This document shows, piece after piece, positions 1 to 6,878 of a stretch of DNA of 18,917 nt. The stretch is from JBBRUG01 sp038247995 (lineage in GTDB: Bacteria > Chloroflexota > Chloroflexia > Chloroflexales > Chloroflexaceae), in NCBI GenBank assembly GCA_038247995.1, contig JBBRUG010000084.1, forward strand, positions 1-18,917, in the 5' to 3' direction. The first letter of the stretch is position 1, and each line of letters starts with the position of its first letter. A program made the translations under genes and the position numbers. Below the pieces are notes generated by a model, which worked only from the letters and a program-made list of their open reading frames with translations, ran no database searches and was not told where the DNA came from.

Positions 1-42
1 AGGGACTCGGTTAACGCAGGGCATCGCAGATCGGTGGGTACG

Positions 43-101
43 ATGGTTCACTTGGTACAGTAATTCACTGGTTCAATGGTGCGAAGGCTTCGAAGGGTGC
101 G
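43..101. repeat. Degenerate leading edge of the octamer array
   Basis: This stretch holds scattered imperfect copies of the ATGGTTCA unit (43-50 exact, 68-75 CTGGTTCA, 76-83 ATGGTGCG) that are out of phase with the clean array starting at 102. It looks like a decayed or rearranged edge of that array. Nothing coding can be supported here, and bases 1-42 show no feature. Confidence 0.6.
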
Positions 102-293
102 ATGGTTCAATGGTTCAATAGTTCAATGGTTCGATGGTTCACTGGTTCAATGGTTCAATGGTTCAATGGTTCGATGGTTCAATGGTTCATTGGTGCGATG
201 GTTCAATGGTTCATTGGTGCGATGCTTCAATGGTTCGATGGTTCAATGGTTCGATGGTTCAATGGTTCAGTGGTTCAATGGTTCCGTGGTTCA
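102..293. repeat. Tandem array of 24 octanucleotide units (ATGGTTCA)
   Basis: Parsing by eye gives 24 consecutive 8-bp units with no indel. The consensus is ATGGTTCA, with variants ATGGTTCG, CTGGTTCA, GTGGTTCA, ATAGTTCA, TTGGTGCG, ATGCTTCA and ATGGTTCC. A 24-bp higher-order block containing the rare unit TTGGTGCG is duplicated (182-205 and 206-229, differing at one base), so the array grew partly by block duplication. Because 8 is not divisible by 3 and the unit makes no stop on the plus strand, all three plus frames read the same cyclic octapeptide MVQWFNGS; the minus strand has a TGA every 24 bases in each frame. The array ends where the Shine-Dalgarno of the next gene begins (293-300). It is not a CRISPR: there are no spacers. 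Confidence 0.95.
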
Positions 294-307
294 AGGGAGA
301 TCTGTCG

Positions 308-1117
308 ATGGCAACGCAGAGTGTCGCCCTGGCGGGCAAAGTCGCCGTAATCACCGGGAGCACCCGCGGCATTGGGCGTGCAATCGCCGAAGCGTACGGA
401 CGCGCCGGTGCCCAAGTAATGGTTTCGTCTTCGCGGTCGGAAGCAGTAGAGCAGACCGTTACCGATTTACGCACCGCCGGGGTGGTGTGTGCCGGGTTCG
501 CGTGTAATGTCGCTGAGCGTGAGCAGGTACACGCGCTCTTTCGGCAGGCGCTCGATGCCTTTGGGCAAGTACACATCTGGGTCAACAATGCCGCGATCTC
601 CGGCCCATTCGGCTATACGCTCGACGTGCCGGCTGATGCGTGGGAACAAGTGATCCAGACCAACCTACTCGGCTGCTACTATGGATGTACCGCCGTGTTG
701 CCGCATATGATCGAGCAGCGCTACGGCAAGATTATTAATGTCACCGGCGGTGGTTTCAAGAAGGCCCAGCGTTTCCTTAGCGCCTATAGCACCTCGAAGG
801 CCGGGATCGTGCGCCTGAGCGAGGGTCTTGCGCGTGATTACGCCGATCAGCGCTTTTTGTCGATCAATGTGCTCGCGCCGGGCATTGTGCCCACCGACAT
901 GACGACGAAGTGGGACCCGGTGGGGCTGGGCGGCGAGGCGCTCAAGGCTTTTCCTAAGGTGATGAAGATCTTCGGCACCACAGCGGAAGAGACAGCTGAA
1001 CTGGCCTTACACATGGCCTCCGACGCTACCGATGGGGTAAGCGGTAAAGTTTTTGAAGTCATGCCCCGCCGGCGTGCGCTCTGGCGGCTTGCGACAGCGC
1101 CGTTTCGGCGGGGATGA
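308..1117 (+). CDS. Short-chain dehydrogenase/reductase (SDR family oxidoreductase)
   Basis: A 269-aa classical SDR, predicted to be a cytosolic NAD(P)-dependent oxidoreductase; the substrate cannot be told from sequence. Visible motifs: cofactor-binding TGSTRGIG (residues 16-23), NNAA (93-96), the structural Asn119, and the catalytic Y160-x3-K164 in AYSTSK. The usual catalytic Ser, 13 residues before the Tyr, is Gly147 here (preceded by Thr146), which is atypical. Start choice: ATG at 308 follows AAGGGAGA (293-300) by 7 nt and places the family's N-terminus (GKVAVITG) at the normal distance. The frame stays open upstream only because the octamer array lacks stops, so upstream ATGs are not credible. 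The C-terminus is rich in Arg. The stop is followed within 3 nt by a heptamer repeat. Confidence 0.9.
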   Translation: MATQSVALAGKVAVITGSTRGIGRAIAEAYGRAGAQVMVSSSRSEAVEQTVTDLRTAGVVCAGFACNVAEREQVHALFRQALDAFGQVHIWVNNAAISGPFGYTLDVPADAWEQVIQTNLLGCYYGCTAVLPHMIEQRYGKIINVTGGGFKKAQRFLSAYSTSKAGIVRLSEGLARDYADQRFLSINVLAPGIVPTDMTTKWDPVGLGGEALKAFPKVMKIFGTTAEETAELALHMASDATDGVSGKVFEVMPRRRALWRLATAPFRRG

Positions 1118-1119
1118 GA

Positions 1120-1147
1120 CAGGCGGCAGGCGGCAGGCGGCAGGCGA
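1120..1147. repeat. Heptanucleotide tandem repeat, CAGGCGG x4
   Basis: Four exact-length 7-bp units (three CAGGCGG and a final CAGGCGA) lie directly after the SDR stop codon. This is one of several unrelated short tandem repeats that abut gene ends in this window. Confidence 0.85.
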
Positions 1148-1242
1148 CCAGGCAAGGGCTTCAGCCCGCAGCCGCACATGCGCGTGGGGTGGGCGGCGAC
1201 CTTCAGGGCGCGGACGCAGGCATCAAGCATCAGGAGGCAAGT

Positions 1243-1608
1243 ATGGCATCACTCAACGAACGCATCGGCGAGGCGGTCAAGCGCAAGCGGCAGCGCGATC
1301 GGCTAACGCAGGCTGAACTGGGCAGCAAGATCGGGGTCAGCGGTTCGTATATTGGCGCTGTCGAGTCGGGCAGCACCAGCATCCGGATCACCGAACTCGA
1401 AGGCGTGGCGGTGTGCCTGCGCACCACAGCCCTCGATCTGATCAACGAAGTTGCCGGGCGCGACGAGTATAAATTCACCAGCGCCAACCGCGAGCGCGAC
1501 GCCTTCATGACCCTCTACGACGGCCTTTCGCCCGAGAGTCAGCGTATGGCGCGCTTGTTCTTGCTCTTTCTACGCCAGCAGCAGACCGAGAGTGAAGACG
1601 CCGAATAA
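1243..1608 (+). CDS. XRE-family helix-turn-helix transcriptional regulator
   Basis: A 121-aa protein with an N-terminal HTH of the Cro/C1 (XRE) type at about residues 7-62: IGEAVKRKRQRDRLTQAELG, then a recognition-helix segment VSGSYIGAVESG, then a stretch resembling the family's 'leV a.aL..sl.dL'. The C-terminal half (70-121) is charged and helical, of unknown role, and ends acidic. It probably binds DNA as a dimer; its target is unknown. Start choice: ATG at 1243 has AGGAGG (1232-1237) 5 nt upstream. The frame is open further upstream through the heptamer repeat, but that extension has no RBS and no family similarity. The next gene downstream is convergent, so this is a monocistronic unit or lies at the end of one with the SDR. 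Confidence 0.85.
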   Translation: MASLNERIGEAVKRKRQRDRLTQAELGSKIGVSGSYIGAVESGSTSIRITELEGVAVCLRTTALDLINEVAGRDEYKFTSANRERDAFMTLYDGLSPESQRMARLFLLFLRQQQTESEDAE

Positions 1609-1707
1609 CGGTTGTGGCGAGCGTGCGTGCGGCATGGAGCAAAGCCTGCGCCGGCCTGATCGACGGCGCCGGGAGTTACCGGTGTGCGGGCAACGGCTGC
1701 GTTAAGC

Positions 1708-2445
1708 TCAGTATTGGACGAAGTTCAGCACCACCGTATTAAAATCCGCTGGGCGCTCCCACATCGGGTTGTGGCCGGCCTCGGCAATCACCGCTAATTG
1801 TGCGCCGGGGATGGCGGACTGAAGCCTTCGCCCCATCGCCAGCGGCAGCAGTTTGTTGTATTCCCCCCAGACAACCAGCGTCGGCGCCTGGATCATACCG
1901 AGGCGCGGTGAGATGTCGGCGTTTAGAACCTGCCAGGTTGCCCTGAGCATCGTTCGCGGGCCGGCGCGTAAGCTATCGGTGAGCAGCACAGGCAACAGGC
2001 TCACTCGGGCATAGCGCGCGACGCCTGCGAGCCCCCAGGCATGGCTGAGGTAGCGCCGACCGATCGGCACGGCTGCTGCATTCACCAGCACCAGGCGCTC
2101 AACCAGTTCCGGCGCCGTCGCTGCGAGATCCGCTGCGATCAACCCGCCCATCGAATGCCCCACCAGCGTAACCGGTGTTGCCATCCACTGGCGCATCCAG
2201 ATGCCGAGAATCTCTGCCGCATCATTTAGTGCGAAGTGTGCGCTGCCTCGACTGCCGCCGAAGCCGATTACGTTCACAGCGTAAATCCGGAAGTGCTTTG
2301 CCAAGACAGGTATGGTATAGCGCCACCATCGGCTCGACCCGGCAAGGCCATGGATAAGGACGATCGGCCGGCCGGTGCCGGCTGTCTCGAAGGCTATTGT
2401 CGCTGCCCCGATCCGTACGATCTGCCGTTCCATACGAATGACCAT
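1708..2445 (-). CDS. Alpha/beta-fold hydrolase
   Basis: A 245-aa alpha/beta hydrolase, probably an esterase or related C-O/C-C hydrolase; the substrate is unknown. Visible: oxyanion-hole motif HGLAG (32-36), nucleophile elbow GHSMGG with Ser98, and the late His225 in AGHNPMWERP. The acid normally found in WGExDxLLP is replaced: the sequence reads WGEYNKLLP with Asn197, so the canonical Asp is missing; Glu195 is a possible substitute. The length is at the short end of the family and no signal peptide is seen. The start at 2445 lies 3 nt after the stop of a 42-aa ORF; an internal Met5 (2433) is a possible alternative, and neither has a strong RBS. The tight spacing suggests translation coupled to the upstream minus-strand genes. 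Confidence 0.85.
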   Translation of the reverse strand: MVIRMERQIVRIGAATIAFETAGTGRPIVLIHGLAGSSRWWRYTIPVLAKHFRIYAVNVIGFGGSRGSAHFALNDAAEILGIWMRQWMATPVTLVGHSMGGLIAADLAATAPELVERLVLVNAAAVPIGRRYLSHAWGLAGVARYARVSLLPVLLTDSLRAGPRTMLRATWQVLNADISPRLGMIQAPTLVVWGEYNKLLPLAMGRRLQSAIPGAQLAVIAEAGHNPMWERPADFNTVVLNFVQY

Positions 2446-2448
2446 CTT

Positions 2449-2577
2449 CTACAGCGCGGCTACTTCGCCGTCGTTGATTGCGCCGAATCGCCGGATCGGC
2501 ATCGGCTGCTCCCCGTCGAGGGGGATGTCGGCGTCGGCGCACCCGATGGCAACCTGACTGCGAATGTAGCTGTGCAT
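2449..2577 (-). CDS. Possible 42-aa small protein between nuclease and hydrolase genes
   Basis: A short frame starting ATG 2577 and ending TAG 2449-2451. Its ATG lies one base after the TGA of the nuclease gene, and its stop is 3 nt before the hydrolase ATG, the packing expected of a coupled operon. The peptide (MHSYIRSQVAIGCADADIPL at its start) is acidic in the middle and ends in GAINDGEVAAL; I do not recognise it. No Shine-Dalgarno is visible, so expression would need coupling. It could also be untranslated spacer. Confidence 0.35.
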   Translation of the reverse strand: MHSYIRSQVAIGCADADIPLDGEQPMPIRRFGAINDGEVAAL

Positions 2578-2578
2578 G

Positions 2579-3325
2579 TCAGCGAAGTTGACGCAGTAGA
2601 TCGTAGGGGCGATTTGGTGCTTGTTGGTGGAGTTCCAGGCTGGTGAAGTGGCGTACGCAGTGAAAGCGCTCACTGTCGCACCGATAGATCCACAAGCCGC
2701 GTGGTGTCGCAACGATAAACGAGGTTAGGGTGAGGCTGCGCGCGTAGCCATATGCCTGATGGGCGGCCGCCTGCAAGTCCTCATTGCCTCTGATTTGCCG
2801 TTTGCTCTCGATGAGCGTCAGCGGCGGTTGCCCAGCATGCTTATACAAAAGCAGGTCGATTCGTCCGCGCTGTGCTCTGTTTTGCCCCGCGAGCGCGCAG
2901 GCAACTTGGCGCTGCACAGTCAAACCCCAACTCTGGATCAGCGGGATCAACGCAGCGTCCTCAAACCGTTCCTCAACCGGGCTCCAGTAGCTGTCGTCCG
3001 TCACCGCACCCTGGATCACGTCGTCGGCCAGGAGGTTGAGTAGGCCATCGGGGAGAAATCCGATCACCTGTCCTTGCCGGTCGGCGTGTACAAAGACCAT
3101 CAGCGTTGGCGACGCGACAACTCCCCACTGCTCACTAAGGAATGCAGCATGGTCGATCTGCACCATTGCCACCTAGAGGCGCCCCAGGCAGGCTGCGCTG
3201 AGCCGCCCAAGCGCGGGGCGTAGTGCCTGACGTCCGGGGCATGCTCGGGCGCCGAAGCAGACCAGCACCGGAAGCTCGGCGCGAAGGACATGGCGGGCAA
3301 ACGTCGCTTCCGTTACCCGAATCAT
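2579..3325 (-). pseudogene. Thioredoxin-like / PD-(D/E)XK nuclease fusion interrupted by in-frame TAG
   Basis: Read from ATG 3325 (GAAGG 8 nt upstream), one frame runs to 2579 with a single TAG at codon 51 (3173-3175). Codons 1-50 look like the first half of a thioredoxin fold: ELPVLVCFGARACPGRQALR, with C29-P-G-R32 where CxxC is expected. After the TAG the same fold continues (VAMVQIDHAAFLSEQWGV, then ASPTLMVF with the cis-Pro, then GQVIGFLP). A second domain follows that resembles the HsdR N-terminal type: a helix EERFEDAAL, then D-x15-E-x-K (GRIDLLLY to IESKR) and a Q-x3-Y motif. Translation could restart at GTG 3172 or ATG 3166, giving a 197- or 195-aa product with half a thioredoxin fold and an intact nuclease core. 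I call it a decaying gene, with the restart product as the alternative. Confidence 0.7.
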
Positions 3326-3440
3326 TACTACGCCTTCACCCTAAAGCAGCGGGCCCATCCACTGCGCCCCTTGTGGGCGTGCGGCAAGCCGCCCCACGCC
3401 AAGCGGACAGCTCAATCGTTATACTCGCCGCTGTAAATGC

Positions 3441-3481
3441 CACAGCCCGCCTTCACGCGCTGCACGTGGGGGCGGGCTGTG
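3441..3481 (-). terminator. Perfect 11-bp hairpin just 3' of tRNA-Arg
   Basis: CACAGCCCGCC (3441-3451) pairs perfectly with GGCGGGCTGTG (3471-3481) around a 19-nt loop that can itself pair CACG with CGTG. It begins 5 nt after the tRNA CCA end in the tRNA's direction, as expected for a transcription end. There is no U-tract after it (GCATTTACAG), so it may be a non-canonical terminator or a processing boundary. Confidence 0.5.
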
Positions 3482-3486
3482 TAAAC

Positions 3487-3563
<77 letters not shown>

Positions 3564-3626
3564 ATCGTGCGCAAGTATACCGGATCGCCTGGGGGCTGTC
3601 AATGCTTATTGAACGGCTGCAGCCCG

Positions 3627-3646
3627 CCTGACTCCTGACTCCTGAG
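3627..3646. repeat. Heptanucleotide repeat, CCTGACT x2.9
   Basis: CCTGACT, CCTGACT, CCTGAG in tandem between the tRNA and the MFS gene. It has the same 7-bp period as other gene-end repeats in the window but an unrelated unit. Confidence 0.75.
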
Positions 3647-3674
3647 ACTACAGCCCGATGGCGACGTAACCCGT

Positions 3675-3702
3675 TTGTGGTATTCTGCACTCGAGTTAAA
3701 AT
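3675..3702 (+). promoter_or_regulatory. Candidate sigma-70 promoter of the MFS gene
   Basis: TAAAAT (3697-3702, 5 of 6 to the -10 consensus) is preceded at 16 bp by TTGTGG (3675-3680, a poor -35). It lies in a local AT-rich patch 23 bases upstream of the start, consistent with a short leader carrying the RBS at 3712-3717. Confidence 0.35.
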
Positions 3703-3725
3703 TTCGTTCATAGGGAGACGCCGCC

Positions 3726-4946
3726 ATGTCCGCCGCCGTGTTCGCGCGTAACGCGCTGGGCCGTTTTCCGCGCCCAGTGTGGCGTATTTTGCTGCATAGC
3801 CTCATCTTTGGCCTGGCCCTCAGTATCGCCGATCTCCTGTTCAACTTTTATCTTGTGAGCCTGGGTTATGCCGCCGATACGGCCGGTTTGCTCTCCACCG
3901 TGAGCAGGGCGGCGGGCATGGTTACCGGCATTCCAATCGGGATTCTCGTTGATCGCCTGAGCCCGCAACGCGCCTTGCTGGTGGGCTTAGCGGTTTATAG
4001 CATCGGCATGGCGAGCCTGCTGCTCTCTGAAGCCCTGATCGCCCTGGTCATCGCGCAGTTTATTGTTGGCGCGTCCTATATTCTTATTGCCACTGCGGTT
4101 GTACCATTGCTGACAACAGTTACGCCGACGCGCTTGCGCTCAACGGTATTTGGTTGGAATGCGTCGGCTATGCTTGTAATTGGACTGATCGGCAGCGCCG
4201 TCGCCGGGTTACTGCCCACCTTTGCTGCGGGCCTAGTGAACAGCGGCCCGCAATCGACCCTGGCGTATCGCCTAGCGTTGACTACCACAGTTGTTCTGGG
4301 CATCGTGGCGATGCTGCCCGTTCTGGGCCGCCTGCCGGCTGCGCCAAGTGATCAGGAGAGTGTCGCTGAGGCGGCCAATAACGCCGTGCGCTTGCCGATT
4401 CGACGCCTCGTGCGTTTTGCCCTGGCGGCGTTTCTGCTTGGAATTGGCGGTGGGGCGATCCTACCCTTTCAAAACCTCTTCCTGCGCCAATCATTCGGCC
4501 TGGATGACGCTGCTGTCGGGGTGACGCTGGCCTGGGTAGCGCTGGGTGGCCTCGGCGCATTGCTCGGCGCTCCCATCACTGATCGAATCGGTTTACGCTG
4601 GGGATCGGCGCTCTTGCGCCTCTGCGCTGTGCCGGCTGTTTTGCTGATGACGCTGCCAATCTTCTGGCCGGCGGCGATCGGGCTGTTCTTGCGTAGCGTC
4701 TTTATCTCGGCGAGCTACCCTCAGAACGATGCGCTGATTATGCGCGCCACGCCGATCAGTCAGCGTGGTTTAGCCATGAGTCTGCTGAGTGTGCTCTGGT
4801 CGGGCGGTTGGGCGATTACCTCGCTGATCAGCGGTTGGGTGCAGTTGCGTTGGGGCTTTACGCCGGTGTTTATGGTCGCCGCCATTTCCTATATTCTCTC
4901 GGCAATTGCCATTGTAACGATGCCGGAGACGTATCGAAAGCCATGA
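3726..4946 (+). CDS. MFS transporter (12-helix type, substrate unknown)
   Basis: A 406-aa integral membrane protein of the major facilitator superfamily. It is rich in Leu/Ala/Ile with roughly 11-12 hydrophobic segments. The loop after the second helix carries a motif-A-like GIPIGILVDRLSPQRALLVG (about 67-86), a second half-repeat shows GAPITDRIGLRWGSALL, and a central polar linker (about 205-225) separates the two six-helix halves. The family moves small solutes by H+ symport or antiport; the sequence does not reveal the substrate or direction. Start ATG 3726 is preceded by AGGGAG (3712-3717) at 8 nt. The gene stands alone between tRNA-Arg and dprA. Its stop codon overlaps the first unit of a GACGAAS heptamer repeat. 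Confidence 0.88.
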   Translation: MSAAVFARNALGRFPRPVWRILLHSLIFGLALSIADLLFNFYLVSLGYAADTAGLLSTVSRAAGMVTGIPIGILVDRLSPQRALLVGLAVYSIGMASLLLSEALIALVIAQFIVGASYILIATAVVPLLTTVTPTRLRSTVFGWNASAMLVIGLIGSAVAGLLPTFAAGLVNSGPQSTLAYRLALTTTVVLGIVAMLPVLGRLPAAPSDQESVAEAANNAVRLPIRRLVRFALAAFLLGIGGGAILPFQNLFLRQSFGLDDAAVGVTLAWVALGGLGALLGAPITDRIGLRWGSALLRLCAVPAVLLMTLPIFWPAAIGLFLRSVFISASYPQNDALIMRATPISQRGLAMSLLSVLWSGGWAITSLISGWVQLRWGFTPVFMVAAISYILSAIAIVTMPETYRKP

Positions 4947-4972
4947 CGAAGGACGAACGACAAAAGACGAAC
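4945..4972. repeat. Heptanucleotide repeat, GACGAAG/C x4
   Basis: Four exact 7-bp units GACGAAG, GACGAAC, GACAAAA, GACGAAC overlap the stop codon of the MFS gene and run into the intergenic gap before dprA. Confidence 0.85.
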
Positions 4973-5081
4973 CGGCAGCGCGTTGCCTCCAAATTTCGTC
5001 TTTGGTCACTGCCTGGCCCCTAGCGCCCCTTCTGATCCGGAATTGTGCAACCTTTCCCCCTGCTTGTGCGGTGTACAAGGT

Positions 5082-6176
5082 ATGCAGTACCCACCGCACA
5101 CACGCTACTATCTCGGCTTTAATCTCGTGCCCGGCGTTGGCCCGGCGCGCCTCGCCCGGTTGATCGAGCGCTGCGGCTCGGTTGAAGGCGCGTGGCACGC
5201 CGATGCGTTTGATCTTGCTGCCGCTGGCTTGGATGCACGCAGCAGCGCCGCGTTGGCGGCAGCCCAGCAGCGCCTCGACCTCGATCACGAATTGGAGCGC
5301 GTGATACGCCACGAGGTGCAACTGCTCACCCTGGAAGATCCAGCCTATCCGGCACTGCTGCGTGAGGCGCCCGGCGCGCCGCCGCTGATCTACGTGCGGG
5401 GCGAACTGCTTGCCGCCGATCGCTGGGCCGTAGCGGTGGTGGGCACGCGCACGCCGACGATCTATGGCCGTGAGGCGACGCTACGCCTGGTGCGTGAACT
5501 GGCCGAGGCGGGGGTTAGTGTGGTTAGTGGTCTTGCGCTTGGTGTTGACTCGGTGGCCCACACGGCCGCGCTCGACGCCGGTGGGCGTACGCTGGCCGTG
5601 CTCGGCAGCGGTGTGGATCAGCCCTACCCTGAGCGGAATCGCCGCCTCGCTGACCAGATCATTCAGCAGGGCGCCTTAATCTCCGATTATCCGCTGGGCG
5701 CCAAACCGGTTGCGGCAAACTTCCCGCCGCGTAATCGGATCATCAGCGGGTTGAGCCTGGGTACCTTGGTAGTTGAGGCCGGCGTACGCAGTGGTGCGCT
5801 GATTACCGTAAACTTCGCACTTGAACAGGGTCGTGAGGTGCTGGCTGTGCCCGGCCCGATCTTCAGCCCCCAGAGCGCCGGGCCGCATCAGTTGATCCGT
5901 GACGGCGCAACGATTGTTACGAGCGCAGCCGATCTGCTCGACGCGCTCCAGATGACTACCGCGCAAGTGCAGCACGAGGCCCGCACCGAACTTCCGGTCG
6001 ATCCGATCGAAGCGCGTTTGCTCGACCTGTTGAGCTATACCTCTCAGCACACCGACGACCTTGGCCGGGCGGCGCAGCTTTCGGCAGCAGAGGTGGCTGC
6101 CACGCTGGCCTTACTTGAACTCAAGGGTTTCGTGCGTCAGGCCGGGCCGATGCAGTATGTGCGCGTGCGCTGGTGA
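5082..6176 (+). CDS. dprA: DNA-processing protein DprA (Smf)
   Basis: A 364-aa cytosolic protein that binds incoming single-stranded DNA during natural transformation and loads RecA. Three parts are visible. A SAM/HhH-like N-terminus (1-60) contains LVPGVGPARLARLIERCGSV. The Rossmann-like core (about 80-290) carries VVGTRTPTIYG (119-129), SGLALGVDSVAH (149-160), GSGVDQPYPERN (175-186), FPPRNRIISGLS (214-225) and VVEAGVRSGALITV (230-243). A C-terminal winged-helix-like segment covers about 305-364. All signature motifs are intact and the length is normal. The start at ATG 5082 is chosen because the family N-terminus begins here; the frame extends to 4983 without similarity. The nearest SD-like AAGG is too close, so translation may start weakly. 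Confidence 0.93.
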   Translation: MQYPPHTRYYLGFNLVPGVGPARLARLIERCGSVEGAWHADAFDLAAAGLDARSSAALAAAQQRLDLDHELERVIRHEVQLLTLEDPAYPALLREAPGAPPLIYVRGELLAADRWAVAVVGTRTPTIYGREATLRLVRELAEAGVSVVSGLALGVDSVAHTAALDAGGRTLAVLGSGVDQPYPERNRRLADQIIQQGALISDYPLGAKPVAANFPPRNRIISGLSLGTLVVEAGVRSGALITVNFALEQGREVLAVPGPIFSPQSAGPHQLIRDGATIVTSAADLLDALQMTTAQVQHEARTELPVDPIEARLLDLLSYTSQHTDDLGRAAQLSAAEVAATLALLELKGFVRQAGPMQYVRVRW

Positions 6177-6381
6177 TCAGACTGCAACTCGTCCGCCAAA
6201 GATTGCGTGTCCGGCGAGCATCCCGTAGGTAGTGGCCGTAATCAATGAAGCGCTGCGAGTCGGCTTCGCTCCAGGAAGGGTTCGAAGTGTTCATGGCGCG
6301 TACTCATCGGATAGCGGGCGAACCCGCAGGCCCGCCCGTACGTTTATCCCGTGGCTTGCAGCCTGGCTCCTGTGTCCTGGC

Positions 6382-6690
6382 TTACGCCGCCGGTAGCCTG
6401 ATTGTACGCTGGGCGGGGTCCGTATTCTCGCGGTAGAGAATTGCCACATGGCCAATCATGCCTACCAGCGCAGCGCCGGTTGTTTCGATCAGCGTATTCG
6501 TCAGTTCGACGCGCTCAGCTTTAAATTCTTGAAAGCGCACCTTAATCAGTTCATGGGAATCGAGTTCTTGCTCTAATTTTGCCAGCAGCGCGTCGGTAAC
6601 GCCTTGTTTGCCGACCATTACTGTTGCGTTGAGCGGGTTGGCCAGTGCGCGTAAGTATTTCTGCTGGGCTTTGGTTAGTCCGGTTGACAT
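6382..6690 (-). CDS. yhbY: YhbY family ribosome assembly RNA-binding protein (CRM domain)
   Basis: A 102-aa single-domain CRS1/YhbY (CRM) protein. In bacteria it associates with pre-50S particles, and the fold binds structured RNA. Visible: L-T-KAQQKYLRALA at the N-terminus, the hallmark GKQG loop (27-30) in MVGKQGVTDALLAKLEQELD, HELIKVRF (46-53), then GHVAILYRE near the end. The length is normal for the stand-alone family. The ATG at 6690 has AAGGA 9 nt upstream. It is convergent with dprA across about 205 bp in which I see no feature. Upstream lies copy 1 of a dispersed intergenic repeat, ending 49 bp before the start codon. Confidence 0.92.
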   Translation of the reverse strand: MSTGLTKAQQKYLRALANPLNATVMVGKQGVTDALLAKLEQELDSHELIKVRFQEFKAERVELTNTLIETTGAALVGMIGHVAILYRENTDPAQRTIRLPAA

Positions 6691-6739
6691 AATAAATATT
6701 CCTTGTTGCGCCGCTGTTGCGGCCTTGCATGGTGGAGCG

Positions 6740-6846
6740 GCCTACAGCATTGCTCAGATTGATTGCGCCTGCACAACCAAGCGCGAGCGCAGCGATTTAC
6801 CCGCTTCAGTGGCTCAGCAGCTCAGTCATTCTGCTCAGTGCGCTGG
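6740..6846. repeat. Dispersed intergenic repeat, copy 1 (upstream of yhbY)
   Basis: About 106 bp starting GCCTACAGCATTGC align to 9527-9634 at roughly 77% identity with one indel (aligned by eye). The blocks TTGCGCCTGC, GCGCGAGCGCAGCG, TTCAGTGGC and TGCTCAGTGC are conserved. It has the same orientation as copy 2 and the same position relative to the neighbouring minus-strand gene (about 50 bp upstream of the start). Function unknown: mobile-element remnant, recombination scar or leader RNA. Confidence 0.75.
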
Positions 6847-6871
6847 TTCGCTGGCTCTCAGTGCGCTGGTT
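6834..6871. repeat. 15-bp direct repeat, period 23
   Basis: CTCAGTGCGCTGGTT occurs exactly at 6834-6848 and 6857-6871, just beyond the end of the glycosyltransferase gene. The first copy overlaps the edge of the dispersed repeat. Confidence 0.8.
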
Positions 6872-6878
6872 TTCCGCT

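Noticed and set aside
102..293. CRISPR-like array
   Set aside because: The units are 8 bp and contiguous, with no spacers and no cas genes.
76..507. Long forward frames through the octamer array (76-507, 102-350, and extension of the SDR to 134)
   Set aside because: The unit has no stop in any plus frame, so open frames are automatic. The SDR has a good RBS and family N-terminus at 308.
1648..1669. GCGCCG/CGGCGC hairpin between convergent genes as a terminator
   Set aside because: Only 6 bp with a 10-nt loop and no T-tract; common by chance in GC-rich DNA.
4983..5081. N-terminal extension of DprA
   Set aside because: No family similarity and no RBS; the normal DprA N-terminus starts at 5082.
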